From Limnanthes douglasii subsp. nivea (taxonomy: Eukaryota; Streptophyta; Magnoliopsida; Brassicales; Limnanthaceae): 64,000 nt of DNA. Location: assembly GCA_036936605.1 (NCBI GenBank), contig JAUPFV010000005.1:152521195-152585194 (forward strand), read 5' to 3'. Of the stretch, positions 45,995 through 57,685 are shown in pieces; the stretch's first letter is position 1, and the number at the start of each line of letters is the position of its first letter. The notes below the pieces were generated by a model, which saw nothing but the letters and a program-made list of their open reading frames with translations, made no database searches and had not been told where the DNA came from. The position numbers and the translations under genes were made by a program.

Positions 45995-48985
45995 TGTGGG
46001 AAAAAAATTTGTGTACTTGATACTAGCGCTACATACCACATATGTCAGTTCAAGTAGTGATTCGATACTTACAAGCCAATGCAGTGAACTATCGATTTAT
46101 GGAACAATCATTCGTTGCGTGTTGGTGGTATCGATAACGTCAAAATCAAAATGTTTGATATGGTTATTTCTTGACATGCTGACATGTTCCTAGGTTAAAG
46201 ATAAACCAGATATCTCTCCGGATACTAGGCTTAAGGGGTTATAAGTATCATGCAGAAGACTGTGAACAAAGTGACAGAAGGCTCAATGGTATGAATAAAA
46301 AGAAATTTGCAGAAGAGGTTGTACATTCTCCAGTAGTATCATCAGAGAATAATAGCCAAAGTCGGCAGGATCATAATTAGTTGTGACATTGGCTTCTCGG
46401 TCACATGAGCAAAAACAATTAGCTGTTTTGGAAAATATAGACTTGTTGAAACGGTATAAAGCAAAATCATTGGGATTTTGTGAGTATTATGTGATGGGTA
46501 AAAAAACTATAGTCAAATTCATAAAATCGGGTGCAAGAAAGACTAAAGAGAAAGTGGACTACATTCACTCAGATCTTTAGGTTACCAAGCATAATTCCAT
46601 TAAAGAACAGAGCTACATACTACATAAGTTTGATCGATGATTATTCAAGGATGGTGTGGGTTTACTTTCTAAAAACAAAAGATGAGGCATATTCAACCTT
46701 TGTCAAATAGAAGACGATAACTGAGAAGAAAACATGAAGAAAATTTAAGCGTCTTAGGATATGATGGGTTAGAATTTTAAAGTCATGAGTTTAGCGATTT
46801 CTGCAAATGTAAGGGAATAATATGCCATCGCACTTGTTCTAGAATACCACAACAGGATGGGGTTGCAAAAACAATTAGTAGAACGCTTTGTGGAAAGACA
46901 GGAAGCTTACTCTCACATTTTGGTTTGAAAAAAGGATTTTTGGGCTGAACCTATCAATACAGTATGTTACTTGATGAATCGATCTTTATCAAGGGATATT
47001 GATTGTAAAAATATTGTTGAGATTTGGTCTGAATCATCGGTTGATTACAAATAGTTGAGGGTGTTCAGTTGTCCTATGTATGATCTTGAAAGAGATAGTA
47101 AGCTTGAGCAGAGGGAAAAGAGATGGATAATTTTAGGATATATTACTAGAAGAGATATATGTTATGGTGTACCTATCCAAAGTATCCAGGTTTTCGCATC
47201 AGTAAGATCGTGACTTTTAACAAATTTCCTTCGCTAGACAGTCCGAATGAAGTATGAGAAATTATCGAATCAGGATCGTTTATGAGTAAACACGTGGATC
47301 TTAAAGTAAAATTATTTCGTAATAAGTCTTATAATTCGAATGATTTTGAGATAGATCTAGAATCGGGAGGTGAATAGCCAACATAGGATGATAATGACAA
47401 TGATGCGCCTGAACTAAAACAACAACCTTACAACATAGCATTGGGCAGCGAAAGAAGAAATATTATACTACCAAAAAGGTATATGAATCTAGTTTCATAT
47501 GCTCACATAATAGCTACAGAGAATTTATAGCGAGTTTGAAGGTAGATCGGTGAATTGGTGTTATGAGGGAAGAGATTGTATCTCTTTGTAAGAATGAGAC
47601 ATGAAAACTTGTTCATTTCCCTAAATGACAGAAGGTGGTAGACAACAAATGGATGTTCAAGAGAAATGAAGGTAATCCGGAGGTTAAGGCATCTCGATTC
47701 AAGGCAAGACTAGTTGTTAATGGTTTTACTCAAAGAGAATGAATCGACTTCAATTAAGTGTTTTCAAGATTTAGTACTTAAGCAGGTAGATGTGAAGACT
47801 GCATTTCTACCTGGTGAATTAGAGGAGTGAATCTACATGAGACAACCAGAGGTATTTATCGAACCTAATATGGATAACAAGGTTTGTCTACTGAAAAAGT
47901 CATTGTATGGTTTGAAATAGTCATATTGGCAATTGTACAAACATTTTAATACATCCATGGTGTTAAAAGGGTTCACGAGGTGTTCATATGACAGTTGTGT
48001 ATATCATCAAAAGATGTTGGAAGATTCTTATGTTTACTTGTTGTTGTATGTGGATGAAATGCTTATTGCTTCTTGTAGTATGTCACACATTGTGCAGATA
48101 AAGAAGCAACTTAGTACTGAGTTTGAGGTGAAGGATCTGGGTAGAGCAAAGAAGATTCTTGGTATAGAGATTATTAGGATAATAGTGTAGGATCATTACG
48201 CTTTTCTCAACAAAGCTATATTGAAAGAGTGTTATAACGATTCAACATGTTTGATGCTAAGGTAGTTAGCATTCTGTTTGCTCCTCATTTTAAGTTGCCT
48301 GCAACAGGATCGACCAAGGATGACGAGGAGTTAGAATAGAATTAAATGTTTCATATTCAAGTGCAATTGGTAGTATAATGTATGTTATAGTACGCACAAG
48401 TCCTGATATTTCACATGTGGTTAGTGTAGTTAGCAGGTACATGGGATATCCTGGGAAAGAACATTGGTAAGAAGTGAAATAGATACTTCGGTATCTTAAT
48501 AATACTGTGAACATTGGCTTAACTTTTAACAAGACCGATATTGGTGGATCGTTTAATGTTATTGCAGGATCAGTGGTTGGTTTTGTTGATTCTAATTTTG
48601 GAGTTGATATGGATAATATGAGATATCTGTCAAGATATGTGTTTACTCTAGCTGGGAGTGTGATCAGTTGAAAAGCACAATTACAAGCTACTATAGCTTT
48701 GTCTACAACAGAGGTAGAGTACATGGCGGTCACAAAAGCAGTTAATGAAGCAATATGATTGCAAGGTTTGATGGCAGATTTGGGCTTGGATAGGACTACT
48801 ACAAAAGTTTTTTGTGATAGTCAAAGCGTCATACACCTTACAAGGAACCATATGTACTACGAGCGTACAAACCACATAGATGTCAAGTATCATTTTATTC
48901 GTGATATATTATTATAAACGGGAATTCAACAGATATAATGACCAAGGCAGTATCAGTTACAAAGTTTAGGGAGTGCCTAAACTGG
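45995..48985 (+). pseudogene. copia-3 pol: protease, integrase, RT, RNase H
   Basis: Protease: CVLDTSATYH near 46010, with DSGA changed to DTSA. Integrase: LLKRYKAKSLGFCEYYVMGK and VDYIHSDL near 46555. RT: NKWMFKRNEGNPEVKASRFK, QVDVKTAFLPGELEE, KSLYGLK, and YVDEMLIA near 48046, where the second catalytic Asp of YVDD is Glu. RNase H: GFVDSNFGVDMD, ALSTTEVEYMAV, CDSQSVIHLTRNHMYYERTN. Many stops; inactive by both frame and active-site changes. Confidence 0.85.
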
Positions 48986-49095
48986 ATTGGTGTTCGCAAC
49001 ATCAAGTGAATGGCTTGTGAGCATTTTGTGAGTCAGAAGAAGAGAATTTTCTTTGTTGATAGTGAAGAAAGGATATTCGCCTCAAGAGGAATATT

Positions 49096-49450
49096 TGTTG
49101 AGAACGGATCGAATAATGCCTTGATAGTTACCGTGTTTGATGGTATAGTTTTGTGTCATTGAGAATGTCATGGTAATGGATAGTGTGTTATATAGTTATG
49201 TGTATATGAGCCAATTAGGCTCATTCTCTATTAAGTCTGTTTATTCCCTATAAATAGATTACTAAGACTACACAGAACAATATCTGAAAATCTGTAATCC
49301 TTTTCTATAATACTGAAACACTTTTCTCTAGTGGTTCCGTGGACGTAAACAATTGTCAAACCACGTTAAATCTTGTGTTTTTTATGTCTTTTATTTTGTT
49401 CAGTATTTGAGCATTGGTATTGGTGATACATTACGTGATAAATCCTAACA
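49096..49450 (+). repeat. 3' LTR of copia-3
   Basis: Closely similar to 44755-45106 apart from scattered substitutions and small insertions. Ends AAATCCTAACA. Confidence 0.9.
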
Positions 49451-49584
49451 ATATTGAAGTTATTTTTTTTAAATGGTTGTTTAAGTTGAAGTTACTAGTT
49501 CCAATTTACACGTACTATAGAAGAATATAGTACGTGTTTTTAATTTAAATGGAAAGAAACATTAAAGATATTTATTCTTTAAGC

Positions 49585-49605
49585 CATGTTGCGGTCCGCA
49601 ACATG
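49585..49605. repeat. 21-bp palindrome
   Basis: CATGTTGCGG and CCGCAACATG face each other across one base in otherwise featureless DNA (49451-49968). Confidence 0.9.
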
Positions 49606-49968
49606 CACTTTCCGCAAAATTTTCACTCGACTAGCCGTAAATACAGTCAAAACAAACACTAATATATAAAGACACCTCAGATATACTACCATCAGTCACA
49701 AACTTTCCACATGATATGAGACCTCACACCAAATTACTAGCACGTTTTTACACAAAATTTTAACGGACATCCCACACAAGTAACTATCTTTCGAAAGTGA
49801 TTCAGCTGCCCTAATACAAACTGGCGAACACATACGATACAACATCTTCTAATAATAATCTGGTACCACTGTTCTTGCGCCAACACATACAATTGTTTAA
49901 CATTTTTTGCGCACTTCCTTTTTCCACTTTTTCCACCTAATTTTGTATAGAATGATAAGGATAAGTAG

Positions 49969-50269
49969 TGTTGGAAAAAAAATCCCACAGATAAACAGCA
50001 ATACAGATAACCTTAACAGACAAATATATATATATAGAGATAAACAAGAAGTGCGGAAATGGTAACTTCATTTCAAATATCAATACAAGGGTCTGTTTTC
50101 TTATATAGAAAATACAGACAAACTGTTCGGTCTTATCTAAATAAGTACCCTAATAACTGATAATAACTGATATTAGACACGTCATAAACTAGACAATACG
50201 TATTTAAACCAACACGTCATAAACTAGACAATACATATTCAAACCAACTAGTTTAGATTATTTCCAACA
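49969..50269 (-). repeat. 3' LTR of copia-4
   Basis: On the plus strand it reads TGTTGGAAAA...TTTCCAACA. It contains ACGTCATAAACTAGACAATA twice in tandem (about 50179-50236); the other LTR has it once. Confidence 0.9.
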
Positions 50270-50385
50270 TTCTCCCCTGTAATTTAAACTCCAACCTGCA
50301 GGTTCTTCATGCCCAGTAAATCTCGCATATTTTCGAACTTCATAGTGGTCATCGCTTTAGTTAAAACGTCTTTATCTTCTCTGTC
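50270..50385 (-). pseudogene. copia-4 RNase H terminal stub and polypurine tract
   Basis: The minus strand reads DKDVLTKAMTTMKFENMRDL and then LGMKNLQVGV-stop, the usual last residues of a copia RNase H (the LTKALP...F..LLG-type end). It is followed by AGGGGAGAA, a polypurine tract, directly before the 3' LTR. It shows that the internal deletion joined the gag end to the very end of pol. Confidence 0.75.
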
Positions 50386-51358
50386 TTCTGCCATCAGAAG
50401 TGCAGGTTCCTCATCTCTGCCATCAGAAGTTCAGGTTCCTCATCTTGTACTGCCATGTCTTCTGCCATCAGAAGTGCAGGTTCCTCATCTTGTACAGCCA
50501 AATTTACCTCTTGTTTTTGCTCTCTACTTGGCTTTCTACACTCATCTGCGTAGTGCCCGTAAAAACTGCAATTCCAACATCTTACTTTAGTCGTGTCGCG
50601 CACTGTACTTCCACCTTGGTAATTGACAGTACCTCGATTCCTCTGGTTATCGGTTCCTCCTCGATTTGTCCTTTTCATCCACTCCTCTCTAGTGAATAAA
50701 ACTTCCCCTCTTTGTCTTCTCGTTTATTCCATTCGTCCTCCGTCAGCATCAACTTCCCATCAGTGTTCTCTATTTGGCCACGAAGCCTCTCTTCATGTGC
50801 CTTTAGAGACCTAATTGTCTCTTCAACTAACATCACATCTAGGTCTCCAAACTGTTCTATTGCTGACGTGATTTCTAAGAACTTGGAAGGTACTGCTCTA
50901 AGTAGTTTTTTCACGACATAGGTCTCTTCAATGGTTTCTCCCAAGGCACGAATATTAGTCACCAACCCATTTAATCTCATAGAGAAATCGTCAATCATCT
51001 CTGTATCCCTCATGTTTAGATTCTCAAACTCTGCTTTTAGTGTCTGCACCTTTGCTTTCTTGACACGCTATGCTCCTAAACACATTGTTTCTATCGCTGT
51101 CCATGCATCATTCGTTGTTTTCTTGTCTGTCAGTGATAGTAGAATGTCTTCAGGGATAGCCTGGAATATTACGGCCATTGCCACCTTATCTGTTTTTCTG
51201 TCAACCTTTGCATGTGGGTCAGTAGGGTCAATTACTCCCCTGATCCCATGAGCTTGCATGAAAACTCTCATCTTTAGTGACCAAGCCGTGTAATTACTCT
51301 TCGTTAACATTGGGTAACTTAATCCCAGTAATCCTTCTTTGTTCTTAGTAGCCTCCAT
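50386..51358 (-). pseudogene. copia-4 gag
   Basis: ATG at 51358. The gag body reads LLGLSYPMLTKSNYTAWSLK, VMVFQAIPED-like text, a UBN2-type stretch MIDDFSMRLNGLVTNIRALG, and EETIRSLKAHEERLRG, then a basic linker and an intact CCHC knuckle CWNCSFYGHYADEC (near 50540-50581). Damage is slight: one TAG near 51069 (where GAG is expected, after CLGA) and one frameshift near 50690. Three imperfect repeats encoding VQDEEPALLMAED-like units (50390-50505) precede the deletion point. It could have been supplied in trans by a full-length relative. Confidence 0.8.
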
Positions 51359-51371
51359 TGTTATTGCCTAG

Positions 51372-51383
51372 GCTCTGATACCA
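51372..51383 (-). other. Primer-binding site of copia-4
   Basis: The reverse complement reads TGGTATCAGAGC, two bases from the 5' LTR. Fits initiator tRNA-Met. Confidence 0.85.
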
Positions 51384-51385
51384 AA

Positions 51386-51645
51386 TGTTTGCAAAAAAAA
51401 TCCCACAGATAAACAGCAATACGGATAACCTTAACAGACAGACTAATATATATATAGAGATAAACAAGAAGTGCGGAAATGGTAACTTTATTTCAAATAT
51501 CAATACAAGGGTCTGTTTTTTTTATATAGAAAATACAGACAAACTGCTCGGTCTTATCTAAATAACTACCCTAATAACTGATATTAGACACGTCATAAAC
51601 TAGACAATACGTATTCAAACCAACTAGTTTAGATTGCTTCCAACA
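51386..51645 (-). repeat. 5' LTR of copia-4
   Basis: 260 bp; on the plus strand TGTTTGCAAA...GCTTCCAACA. Near-identical to 49969-50269 outside the duplicated segment. Confidence 0.9.
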
Positions 51646-53990
51646 AGCCGTGTCTACAATAGTGTCCCAACAATCATTCCACTCCAAACTCCCATGACTC
51701 TTAAATTTCAGCTTGCGCCTCAGCATGCATACCTGCATCAGTAACCAACATGCAGTCTGCAGTCCGTAAGTCATCCGTGCCAGCCAGCAATTAGGACAAA
51801 AGGGTTCAGCCTCTTTCATAACCAGGACAGAACTAAACCAAAACCCAGCTCTATCCCAAGCCACCTCTTTCCTTTTCTCAGAAGCCTAGCAACCTGCATC
51901 AAGACCTTTTTGACACCAAAAACTCATAAAACACGCTGCCCAAGCCCAACCCATCCAGTCCAACATGCCCCATGCAGTGCATGTTCCTGGTTTTATGCTC
52001 AATCATTCGATGCGCCCAAACCGCCCTAAAACAATCCTTAATAACCTTTAAATGTCGGCAAAACCTTGTTAAATTGTTGGAGAAGAAAGCTAAAACTTTG
52101 AATTTGACAAAGATGTCCGTATGTCCATAAATAACAAATTCAGTTCCCGTCCATATAGCAAGAAATAACAGATTAAAACTCTTAATCTAATTTTAAAATG
52201 AATTCTTTACTAACCAATACATCTTGGGTCAGACATTGCAATATGACAAAAAAATCAGCCTTCTGCCTCCATCTCATTATTGTCTACGATTTCAAGTGAG
52301 CTTCCTTCGTTTTTACGGAGGAATCTTTTAATATGGTTCTTCAAAACGATATCGATTTGTTGAACCCACCTGTGGATATCGAGAAAAGGAAACATAATTA
52401 AATGATAGACTCACCGAGGAGCTCTTTCAGGAAGAAGTAGAGTAATTTTATAAATTTTAGGTAATGAAAGAGTTTTTGTCATGTTGTTAAGCTCTTGGAA
52501 TTGTTTCATACATATATGTGGTGGCTTTGCCAATGCAATTTCGTCAACTTTACTATGAAATTTTAATGGATATCAAGATTTCAGGACTAAAAAGAAATCT
52601 GCACTCAAGACATTATATATGTTTAGTAGAAACATTAAATTCCGAAAATGAGAGAACGAATATGGTTTTTTGGTTTTTTATGTTGTGGGTTTAAATAAAA
52701 TGCTGTTAACGATGACGATGAAATAAAAGAATGAAATTTTTCTTTAAAAAATGTCTAGGATTTACGAGACAAAGAAAGCCTGCCCTACATAAACACCATT
52801 TAATTCGGTAAAGAATTAAGGATTATGTTTCATTTGGGAGATTTCAGACTTAAAATAATTAATGGGAATAGATAAAGATATTAATTTTATGTGGATTTTA
52901 ACTAGTTGCCTTTTTTTTTTATTAAATAACTTATATTGGAAAAAAAGTAAAGGTTTTGACTAAATTCGGGTAAAAAATTTGTTAACCAGTTCCAAAAATG
53001 AGGTGTTTTTTATTTTTACTATTTTACTCTTATTTCGGTAGTTGAATTTTTTTTAACCGGCGGATGAGGCCTTTTCACCCGTCGGGTCAAGCGTCCTTAC
53101 CGGTTGAGAGGGTTTTTTTATCCTAGCTTAATTTCCCACCCACAAACCACATCAACATCCACATCCACATGAGATGCTGATGTGACCACGGTAACAACAC
53201 TAATTTTACTTGTTACTTTTAACTAACCTTAATAACTTAATTTATAACCCATACCCAGTCCAATTTAATAAAAAAAAAAACCTAATTCAATCCAATTTTA
53301 TTAATTAAAATCAACACATCCTAATCTAACCCAACTTAAAACCCATTAACCCGAAATTAAAAGACTCGGGGTTAAAGAATTGAAAAGATAGAAACACATG
53401 TGTTTACTTCTTCCTTAGGAAGGTTTAAACCAATTGTCTTTAACTTTTGGCCGATCATCGACATTCCAAAATGTGTCCCCGGATTTTAACTTTATCATTA
53501 TATCTTTTGGTAGCTAGCTCGATGAGTAAACGTTGCATCTCTACCTTCTTACTTTTGGAAAAAGTATTCTCGACCTCCGCGATAAAGATCGACGCAGTGG
53601 TAACATCGTTTGGGACAGTTCCACGCAATGCTACTCAAATCCTCTTTAATAAGAGCATTATGCACAACTTATTTTACTTCTCCCACCTTGTATCTTCTTT
53701 AGTTTCCTCCGGTGTACTTTCCAGACTAAAGGGGGATGGTTTGGGAGTTGACAATGCATGGTCATAATCATGTACAAACAAAAACAGTAACATATCTTAC
53801 AGTGGATACTATAATAAGAACAAACAACACACAAAACATATTTAGCATCTTGACATATAATTGAAAACATATGCATGAACATGGCAAATACATGTAAAAT
53901 ATAAAATTCCCTAATAAAAGATACATAAGGTCCGATTATACTAACATATAATTTTATGAGTTTGAGAAAAAATACCATAACGATCATTTT
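51646..53990. other. No gene recognised
   Basis: The 97-codon open stretch at 51571-51864 (minus) overlaps the copia-4 LTR and is judged accidental. The remainder is AT-rich intergenic DNA without supported features. Confidence 0.5.
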
Positions 53991-53997
53991 AATTTCA

Positions 53998-54110
53998 TAA
54001 GTACCAATGAGACCTTTCTGATGGTCGATGTTATTTACTTAAGTTTGATTTTTCTAAGTACCAGTGAAACCTTCTGAAGGGCCGATTTCATCTACTTAAA
54101 ATTAAAAACA
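53998..54110. repeat. Degenerate tandem repeat, period about 55 bp
   Basis: Two units share AAGTACCA-TGA-ACCTT-CTGA-GG-CGAT and TACTTAA. Weaker related words (CCTTCCGGAGGGCCGATT) recur to about 54275. Confidence 0.6.
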
Positions 54111-54454
54111 ACAAAAGGATCATTTTTAGTGATGTTCTCATGTTCATGATTAATTTAAATCCAACTGTGAACCTTACGGAGCTTCAGTAATATTTAAATT
54201 TAAATTAATCTTCGAACCTTTAGAATCCTATGATCCATGATAAAATTAATTTTAACCTTCCGGAGGGCCGATTAAATTAATTTTTTAGTTTCACCTACCG
54301 GTCTATGAAACCTTAGTTATGCATCAACATTTAATCATCCAAGCATATACAATTTAATTAAAAAACAAGCATACAACATTTAGCATGCCAAACATATCAT
54401 ATTTGTGAAATAAATTGTGTCATACATTTTAAATTAATTAAAATAATTTTTATT

Positions 54455-54690
54455 TGAATAGTGTTTTTGGTGAATAGTGTTTTTCAAACAAATTTGTTCG
54501 TCCTCCAAAAAATATTGTTCACTTTCGAAAAAAAACAATTTGCATCTTTTTTCTAATGAATAGTGTTTTCAATGAATAATATTTCCGGTCAATAGTGTTT
54601 TTTCAAGATCATTATTCATCCTCCGAAAATATTGTTCACACATTGTTCATATTCTGGGAAAAAACACTATTCACAACACTCCTACTGGTG
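54455..54690. repeat. Cluster of AATAGTGTTTT motifs
   Basis: GAATAGTGTTTT and close variants occur about five times, and the reverse complement AACACTATTC once near the right end, mixed with TTCGTCCTCCAAAA / TTCATCCTCCGAAA words. No coding sequence. Confidence 0.6.
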
Positions 54691-55034
54691 TTATCGCGAC
54701 AATAGTGGATTGTGACTTACCTCATAAGTTGGAATGTTAATCCATAGCATCAATTGTTCCCTGGACATTAGAACATCACCGGACTACCTTCGATCAGCGG
54801 TAACATCAGGGGTTAAGACGTCGATGATCTGTTGCCCTAATAGTTTGAATTGATTCAAAACAAAAAAAAAACATATAATCACATATCATTTTTTTTTCAA
54901 TCGAATACATCAAAACTCGTGGTTTCAAATAGTTTTTAAATTCATGCCCTAACCAGCTCAATCAACACATAATTCCAATGGCCTGGATTATTTACACTCA
55001 AGAAAAACATGCATCAATATCGAATCCAAAAAAA

Positions 55035-55400
55035 ACGTTTTGAAGACTCTGATACCAATTATTATATTTTATTTGAAATCGCTTCAAATGAATATAACAA
55101 AATGTGGAAAATAATTGAACCATAATTAAGATTCACCTAATGAAATAGACGTAAACGAGATTACTTACGGATTTGCTTGCAACTATCCATTTTGTGTTTT
55201 GTTACTTTTCGTTCCTTACCGATTCTGTGGATGAACTTCATAAAACCTGCAAAACCAAGTTAGAAAAGAAAAGGGTTTTGTTTTCCAGACGCAGTAGGAA
55301 GCGACATATTTATGTTTAAGGTTTAGGATTACGAAATTCCTAAACCTAGCCTCTTATATATAGCATTTACAATATGAAGCCTAACATTGTAAAGTCCATC
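55035..55400 (-). mobile_element. Possible minus-strand LTR with primer site
   Basis: ACTCTGATACCAATT (about 55039) is the reverse complement of a copia primer-binding site, so an LTR should extend rightwards. On the minus strand, sequence around 55360-55370 offers a TATA-like TATATAAGA. The internal side (left) shows no gag. Low certainty; the LTR end was not found. Confidence 0.4.
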
Positions 55401-56447
55401 TATTATAGTTCTCTGTGTCCGGGGACCATAACCCGATAAATTGAAAATTCAATTTATATCCCTAATTTATTAATTCAGGCTTAAGTGTTGAGATTTGGGC
55501 CCTCTTGATCAGAGTTCCCAAATTCAACTTGGTTACCACACTTGAGCCCATACACCTTTTCACACATAGGTCCAATTTAGTTAATTAAATAATTAACTTG
55601 ATCACTTTTAATTTTCACTTCCTCAAGACAATTACCAAACATGTTTATTTAGCATGTCGGTCCAAATTATTTTCGATCCATAAATATATTAAATAACTAT
55701 ATTCCAACTTGTAACTCATTCTCGTGATTCCTCCAAATTTACCATCTAACAGTGCGCTGCAGTATATATTTGTTCCTGATTTTGAAGCTAAATTGCATGA
55801 AATAAGATTAAGTTTGTTATCGGAGGTTGAATACATGAAGCTAGTAGAAGAATTTATCGCTCGTATGCGAAGTCACTAGCATGGAATCACTGAATAATTG
55901 ACCCAAATAGGTGTTAGATATTTTAGTATATTTCGATTACTAGTCTATTAATGTAGTCATAATTGAGTAAGGAGTACGGACTACATGTTAATTAGATTAT
56001 ATTGTGACTAACGAGGTGGATAAGGGGGTATAAAATAATTTGAAAATTCATTTGAATTTGAATTTTCATATTTTAGCCGGTATTTTTAATATTTGAAATT
56101 TACCTGATTTGAGGAGGAATTGTGTCACTAGTTTCATGTTACTAGATACATATCATAGTCTAGTAATAGAGGTATTGTAAAGGATGAGCTAGAGATGGAG
56201 GAGCAATTGAGTTAAATAAATTTTAAGTTTCTTAATTGAAAACCCGACTTTAGTGTTATGAGGTTATGAGCTTGAGAAATGTCTCAAAGGAACAAAGAGG
56301 CAACAAGTGGAATTTTGTTTATGTTTATTCCCTCGATCACAATGGTCTATTATTATTAGTTTTAGATCCTTCAATCTGTTGCATATAATATGTTTATAGA
56401 AAATTGTTTAATAGATTTTTCAACTAATATTTTATTATATATTTCAA
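55401..56447. other. No gene recognised
   Basis: AT-rich intergenic sequence; no supported feature. Confidence 0.5.
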
Positions 56448-56606
56448 CTATACATTTTTTAAATGATTTAAATAGTTTATACGTTCTTCAATACTCTCGA
56501 ATACATCTTCATGTAGCGATGAATCCCTTTCGGCTCTTCTTTTACTCGTTAAGTATGTTTCAGCAACATCTATTCGGTTTTTATTAGACTTTCCTTTCGG
56601 AGCCAT
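56448..56606 (-). other. Short divergent open stretch next to hAT remnant 2
   Basis: From the ATG at 56606 the minus strand encodes 52 residues, MAPKGKSNKNRIDVAETYLT and so on to the stop at 56448. The sequence is charged with a sensible codon pattern, and lies about 200 bp from, and divergent to, the hAT leader. It resembles the N-terminus of a nuclear protein but matches nothing I recognise; it may be a truncated first exon of a gene or element. Confidence 0.3.
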
Positions 56607-57278
56607 TAGAAACATGGATTGAGAAAAAATATATTTGAAGTATAGTGATTGTGTGATAAGTATGAAGATAGTTGTTAGAATAATGAACACAAAGTATCAT
56701 ATCGACATGATGTTTTTCCGTTGTAAATCAGATATCCTATTTACAATGTTTTTTTTATATCAAATGAGATATATGATTTGGAAAATAAGATATCTCCTTT
56801 GATAAAAAAAAATTGTTTATTCTCTTATAAATAGAGAAGAAACTCATAAATTTATCATTCATCTCTCATCTCTCAAGCAATATTGTTCTTCCATAAGCTC
56901 TTAAAACCAATTACTACAACTACTACTATAATCTCTCAAACCGAGATCTTAGTATATATATTTTTTTGCAATCTTCGATAAAAATTTATAATCTAATTAC
57001 TCAATCAGGTTTGTTTGGCGGTGAAGGATCATTGGTGATTTAAATGCTTAGCATAATTTATTCTTCTTTTTTGTGTGATTATTTCACATTTGTTTCATTT
57101 ACTAGGTTTTTCATACTCTAATCTCTTAAATAAATGAAAAGAAACTATAAATCCTAATGGATAAATTTTACATTGATGACCACCAAATTGGAATTAACAT
57201 TCTTATTGACAAAATTATATCAAATTTCATATAAGTCGTGATATTTGATAGTTCCAAAGATTTCTTAGAGGGGCTAGC

Positions 57279-57613
57279 TGTCTAAGTAATGTTCGTAGTA
57301 GAGTATTTAGAGAGAAATGGGAAAATTAGAGAGAGAAAATTACAAATAGGATAATAAAGCAATGATTGATTAATTATTGGTCACTTTCTCAAAAAAGGGT
57401 GTTACTTTATATAGTACAAGTGATGGGTCCATAATTTACAAGTTTAGCATCTTTTATGGACAGTTTGCCCCACTACTTTACTAATCTTAACCATAATTAT
57501 TACTCCACATTACATATTTGTTGGGTTTCTTACATAATATTTCTATAAATCCAAATTAACTTCTTTATTTAACCAATTTAGATTAGTCTTCCAAATATTT
57601 TTTCTCCTTATCA
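57279..57613 (+). mobile_element. Solo LTR, same family as 16556-16914
   Basis: Starts TGTCTAAGTAATGTTC and ends CTCCTTATCA. Shares ATTGGTC-CTTT-TC-AAAAAA and TTTATATAGTACA with 16556-16914. No internal retrotransposon sequence follows and no target duplication was recognised. Confidence 0.5.
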
Positions 57614-57659
57614 ATATTAACTTATAATACATAATGTAAGAGAAAATATATATCATTAA

Positions 57660-57685
57660 AATTATTATTATTATTATTATTCAAT
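57660..57685. repeat. ATT microsatellite
   Basis: Short (ATT)n run inside the long-TIR element. Confidence 0.85.

Larger units (their letters stand above)
44755..49450 (+). mobile_element. Full-length Ty1/copia element (copia-3), decayed coding part
   Basis: A 4696-bp element with LTRs of 352 and 355 bp, both starting TGTTGAGAA and ending ATCCTAACA. Target duplications ATGTT (44750-44754) and ATATT (49451-49455) differ at one base. Primer site at 45108, purine-rich tract CAAGAGGAATATT before the 3' LTR. gag, protease, integrase, RT and RNase H are recognisable in order but full of stops. Confidence 0.9.
49969..51645 (-). mobile_element. Gag-only non-autonomous Ty1/copia element (copia-4)
   Basis: On the minus strand: 5' LTR 51645-51386, primer site 51383-51372, gag, a few codons of the RNase H end, purine tract, 3' LTR 50269-49969. 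Only about 1.1 kb lies between the LTRs, so protease, integrase, RT and most of RNase H are deleted. The LTRs are nearly identical, apart from a 36-bp tandem duplication in the left one and minor changes, which suggests recent insertion. No clean target duplication was seen (AGTAG against AGCCG). Confidence 0.85.

Noticed and set aside
51571..51864. 97-codon open stretch on the minus strand, Trp-rich
   Set aside because: Half of it overlaps the copia-4 LTR, and no domain or relative was recognised.
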